DNA of 7,047 nt from Chloroflexota bacterium. GTDB lineage: Bacteria > Chloroflexota > Anaerolineae > Anaerolineales > E44-bin32. The DNA lies in assembly GCA_026390045.1 (NCBI GenBank), contig JAPLGR010000682.1, forward strand, positions 1 to 7,047, written 5' to 3'. The position numbers and the translations under genes were made by a program. Positions 5,145-7,047 of this stretch are shown piece after piece (within the stretch, counting starts at the first letter, position 1; each line of letters begins with the position of its first letter). Under the pieces are notes generated by a model. That model did no database searches and had not been told where the DNA came from. It worked only from the letters and a program-made list of their open reading frames with translations.

Positions 5145-5516
5145 CTACAACAACGCCGTCAAGTCTTCGGCGGTGCGGCGCATGTCGAGGAAGAGCAAGC
5201 CGAGCTTCGTCTGCGGGCGGGCGAGCACCGTGAGCACGGCTTCCGTGCCGACGGCCATCAGGATCACAAAGCCTCCGGCACCCTTGATGTAGACCTGGTC
5301 CAGCTTGCCGCGGCCGAGTTCGGAGGAGATGCGCTCGCCAAGGGACAGCATGGCGGCCGACATGGCAGCGACCCGGTCCTCTTCCACGGAGGCCGGCAGG
5401 GCGGACGCCATGGTCAGTCCGTCGACGCTGACGACGGCCGATGCTTCCACGTCGGGCGTGGAGGCCTGCAGATCGCGCAGGCGGTCGACCATCTGATCGG
5501 TGCGAGTCTTGGGCAA
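5145..5516 (-). CDS. roadblock/LC7-domain protein (MglB-like)
   Basis: A 123-residue cytosolic protein that is a single roadblock/LC7 domain; such proteins dimerise and often act as partners or regulators of small Ras-like GTPases (as MglB for MglA) or as signalling scaffolds. The domain runs from about 10 to 112: helix (QMVDRLRDLQAST), strand ASAVVSVDGLTMAS, the long helix EDRVAAMSAAMLSLGERIS, then strands DQVYIKGAGGFVILMAVG and AVLTVLA, and KLGLLFLDMRR. No GTPase gene is visible in the window. TTG at 5516 is the preferred start: AGGA lies 7 nt upstream and a good promoter precedes it. The longer version from an ATG at 5573 would place the promoter inside the gene, and its extra 19 residues are not domain-like. 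An ATG at residue 9 is an alternative without a Shine-Dalgarno. First gene of the roadblock-V4R-GT2 operon. Confidence 0.9.
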   Translation of the reverse strand: MPKTRTDQMVDRLRDLQASTPDVEASAVVSVDGLTMASALPASVEEDRVAAMSAAMLSLGERISSELGRGKLDQVYIKGAGGFVILMAVGTEAVLTVLARPQTKLGLLFLDMRRTAEDLTALL

Positions 5517-5533
5517 CGCACGATCCTGCAGAA

Positions 5534-5569
5534 GGTTGGCGGGAAATCTAGCACAGGCCAACCAGTTGG
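5534..5569. repeat. palindromic GTTGG elements over the roadblock promoter
   Basis: GGTTGGC (5534-5540) and GCCAACC (5557-5563) are inverted around the -10 box. The right arm also takes part in a second palindrome, CCAACCAGTTGG (5558-5569), which reaches into the -35 box. Three GTTGG/CCAAC half sites within 36 bp covering the promoter suggest a repressor or regulator site; this is inference from position and symmetry. Confidence 0.4.
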
Positions 5570-5573
5570 TCAA
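5545..5573 (-). promoter_or_regulatory. promoter of the roadblock-V4R-GT2 operon
   Basis: On the - strand TTGACC (5573-5568) is followed after 17 bp by TAGATT (5550-5545), which is itself preceded by TGC (5553-5551), an extended -10. The expected start near 5538 gives a leader of about 22 nt to the TTG start codon. It lies in the 63-bp gap after dedA, so the three-gene operon can be expressed separately from dedA. Confidence 0.65.
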
Positions 5574-5579
5574 GAAACC

Positions 5580-6275
5580 TCAGGCAAGAGGCGTGCCACC
5601 GGCCGGGCGGTCGGTGGTTTGGTCGTCGCCCGGAGGAGTTGACGCGGGTGCGCGCCCAAGGCGGCGCAGGACGAAGGCCCACGCCTCGTGGCGGTACTCC
5701 TTCCACACGTGGATCATGCTGGGCAGGGCGGAGATGAAGATCACGACGGCGATGATCACCAGGAAGTAGCGGTCGATTCCCGGGATGCTTTCGCCCAGGT
5801 AGTAGCCGGCGAGCGTCAGCCCGGTCGCCCAAAGGAGCCCGCCGGCCATGTTCCAGAGGACGAACCACGAGTACTTCATCTCGACCGCTCCGGCGACGAT
5901 GGGCGCGAAGGTGCGGATGAAGGGCATGAAGCGCGCCAATACGATCGTCTTGCCGCCGTGCTTCTCGTAGAAGGCCTTGGCCGCCAGCAGGTTCTTGCGC
6001 CGGAAGAAGAGCGAGTTATCGCGGCTGAAGATTGGCGGGCCGACCTTCTTGCCGAACCAGTATCCGACGTTGTCTCCCAGAATGGCCGCCGGTGCCAGCG
6101 TCACCAGCAAGATCCAGAGCTTGAGGTCGCCGTGGGAGGCAAGCAGGCCAGCTGTCAGCAACAGGCTGTCGCCCGGCAGGAAGAAGCCGAAGAACAGCCC
6201 GGACTCGGCGAAGATGAAGGCGATCAGGCCGATGTAGCCGACCGTTTCGATCAGTTTGACAAGGTCAAGGTCCAT
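5580..6275 (-). CDS. DedA-family membrane protein
   Basis: A 231-residue integral membrane protein. The DedA signature is complete: ESGLFFGFFLPGD (24-36) in the first re-entrant region, GDNVGYWFGKKVG (67-79), and the second half KHGGKTIVLARFMPFIRT (105-122) followed by FAPIVAGAVEM. The acidic residues E24 and D36 and arginines R115 and R121 correspond to those essential in E. coli YqjA/YghB. Hydrophobic segments lie at about 12-44, 52-68, 123-160 and 169-188. DedA proteins have been linked to flipping of undecaprenyl phosphate or phospholipid and to membrane homeostasis. The hydrophilic C-terminal tail (about 205-231, Pro/Thr/Gly-rich) has no recognisable domain. ATG 6275 has only a weak GGGTG upstream. 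A possible TAGAAT -10 box (6325-6320) overlaps the end of the upstream protease gene, 52 bp away; it has no convincing -35. Confidence 0.95.
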   Translation of the reverse strand: MDLDLVKLIETVGYIGLIAFIFAESGLFFGFFLPGDSLLLTAGLLASHGDLKLWILLVTLAPAAILGDNVGYWFGKKVGPPIFSRDNSLFFRRKNLLAAKAFYEKHGGKTIVLARFMPFIRTFAPIVAGAVEMKYSWFVLWNMAGGLLWATGLTLAGYYLGESIPGIDRYFLVIIAVVIFISALPSMIHVWKEYRHEAWAFVLRRLGRAPASTPPGDDQTTDRPAGGTPLA

Positions 6276-6327
6276 GCATCACACCCGGGGACAGGATCTG
6301 TGGGAAGTGGAACCGCGCCATTCTACT

Positions 6328-7047
6328 CTACGCCGTGGCAGCTGGCTCCACGGAATGACGCGTTGCCTGGTCCGCCTGTCGCAGGCGCAGCGCGCCCAGT
6401 GCGAGGCCGACAACCGCCATTATGCTCAGTGCCCCGAGCAGAACGGGTGCAGCGTTTAGGGCCAGGGACTCCAGGACCGGTGGGACCTGAAGGGCGCGTG
6501 CCTCCTGATTGATCTGGGCGATGCCCATCGCGATCACGGCGGCGTTCCACGCACCGTGCATGAGGACGGAACTCAGGTACGCCAGTGCGAGGCGCCCCCA
6601 TCGCCGCCGGGAAACTACCTGGCTGATGCCCCAGCAGGTGATGGCGGCCGTGAACGCGTGCATCATCGTTGCTCCGCCGCGGCCGATCATTGTCGTCAGC
6701 CACGACGGGTCGGGCTGCGTCAGGAACAACGCCTCAAACAGGGCGTATCCCGCGCCGCCCAGCGCACCTCCCATGAATGCCTCAGACGGGGAGAGACGTC
6801 GCGCGATGGGGAGCACAGAAGTGCTCTTGACCGCTTCCTCGATCACGGGGACGACGCCGGCCACAAACGCGAACAAGCTCGCCAGCACCCAGGGATTGAG
6901 CAACAGCCCGATCGCGGCGTCCTCGGTCAAGGCGCCCTGGCTTGGGACCTCCTCAAGCAGCGGCTGGACCATCTGGTTAACGTCGACCGATGTGGCCAGG
7001 CCAGCAATGGCCATCACGCCGACCGGAATGAGCGCCAGGATCTCCAG
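6328..7047 (-). CDS. PrsW-family intramembrane metalloprotease, N-terminus missing
   Basis: The visible 239 residues run to the window edge in an open frame, so the start lies outside. The protein is very hydrophobic with about six membrane segments. The family's motifs are visible in order: PVIEEAVK (the EExxK motif), GGAGYALFEALF (glutamate in a membrane helix), MMHAFTAAITCW and LMHGAWNAA (the histidines). These two acidic and two histidine motifs are the presumed zinc and catalytic site of PrsW and the wider CPBP-like membrane proteases. In Bacillus subtilis PrsW cleaves the anti-sigma factor RsiW; no sigma/anti-sigma pair is visible here, so the substrate is unknown. The C-terminus (LRLRQADQATRHSVEP) is a short cytosolic tail. 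It lies 52 bp upstream of dedA in the same direction and may be cotranscribed with it; no terminator is visible between them. Confidence 0.88.
   Translation of the reverse strand: MEILALIPVGVMAIAGLATSVDVNQMVQPLLEEVPSQGALTEDAAIGLLLNPWVLASLFAFVAGVVPVIEEAVKSTSVLPIARRLSPSEAFMGGALGGAGYALFEALFLTQPDPSWLTTMIGRGGATMMHAFTAAITCWGISQVVSRRRWGRLALAYLSSVLMHGAWNAAVIAMGIAQINQEARALQVPPVLESLALNAAPVLLGALSIMAVVGLALGALRLRQADQATRHSVEPAATA

Noticed and set aside
5517..5573. ATG 5573 as start of the roadblock protein
   Set aside because: The added residues are not domain-like, and the -35 and -10 boxes of the operon promoter lie within them. TTG 5516 has a properly spaced AGGA.
5688..6512. Long open frame on the + strand opposite dedA and the protease gene
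   Set aside because: It is an antisense shadow caused by high GC third positions; the translation is rich in Gly, Arg, Asp, Glu and Gln with no recognisable domain, while the - strand genes have full motifs.

Overview
The window looks like a chromosomal fragment of a GC-rich bacterium, most likely Chloroflexota (Anaerolineae-like). This rests on the style of the RsmA, roadblock/LC7, V4R and G5/3D proteins, which resemble Anaerolineae homologues as I remember them; no search was run, so the taxonomy is an inference. No mobile element, CRISPR array, phage gene or integrase is visible. This is mostly core chromosome with a small accessory-looking signalling/envelope gene cluster.

Left part (1-1440): the 3' end of a beta-propeller (PD40/TolB-like) protein, then an RNA block on the + strand. 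The RNA block holds a tRNA-Ser(GGA) with an extended -10 promoter, a perfect leader hairpin and a strong intrinsic terminator. It is followed by a small-type SRP RNA (ffs) with a -35/-10 promoter of its own. Facing the SRP gene from the - strand is a very small FmdB-type zinc-ribbon gene. Its frame is cut by an amber codon directly after the last zinc-ligand cysteine, yet stays open and family-like for 31 more codons. The divergent intergenic region 1335-1440 contains two inverted repeats with the same 19-bp arm spacing and a duplicated 10-mer.

Middle (1441-3743, + strand): a membrane-anchored cell-wall protein (ubiquitin-like/DUF348 repeats, G5, C-terminal 3D domain) overlaps by GTGA the start of rsmA (16S rRNA dimethyladenosine transferase). 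They are probably one translationally coupled operon starting at a near-leaderless promoter.

Right part (3723-7047, all - strand, read right to left): a PrsW-family intramembrane protease (N-terminus outside the window), a DedA-family membrane protein, a roadblock/LC7 protein, a V4R-domain protein, and a Dpm1-like GT2 glycosyltransferase whose 3' end overlaps rsmA tail to tail by 21 bp. Roadblock, V4R and GT2 are separated by only 15 and 6 bp and share a recognisable promoter in front of the roadblock gene. DedA proteins are linked to polyprenyl-phosphate recycling, and Dpm1-like enzymes consume polyprenyl phosphate. The cluster can therefore be read as a lipid-carrier/envelope module with a small sensory pair (roadblock + V4R); that functional link is inference.

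Three promoters in the window (tRNA, 3D gene, roadblock operon) share the extended -10 core TGCTA. The SRP promoter instead uses a consensus -35.
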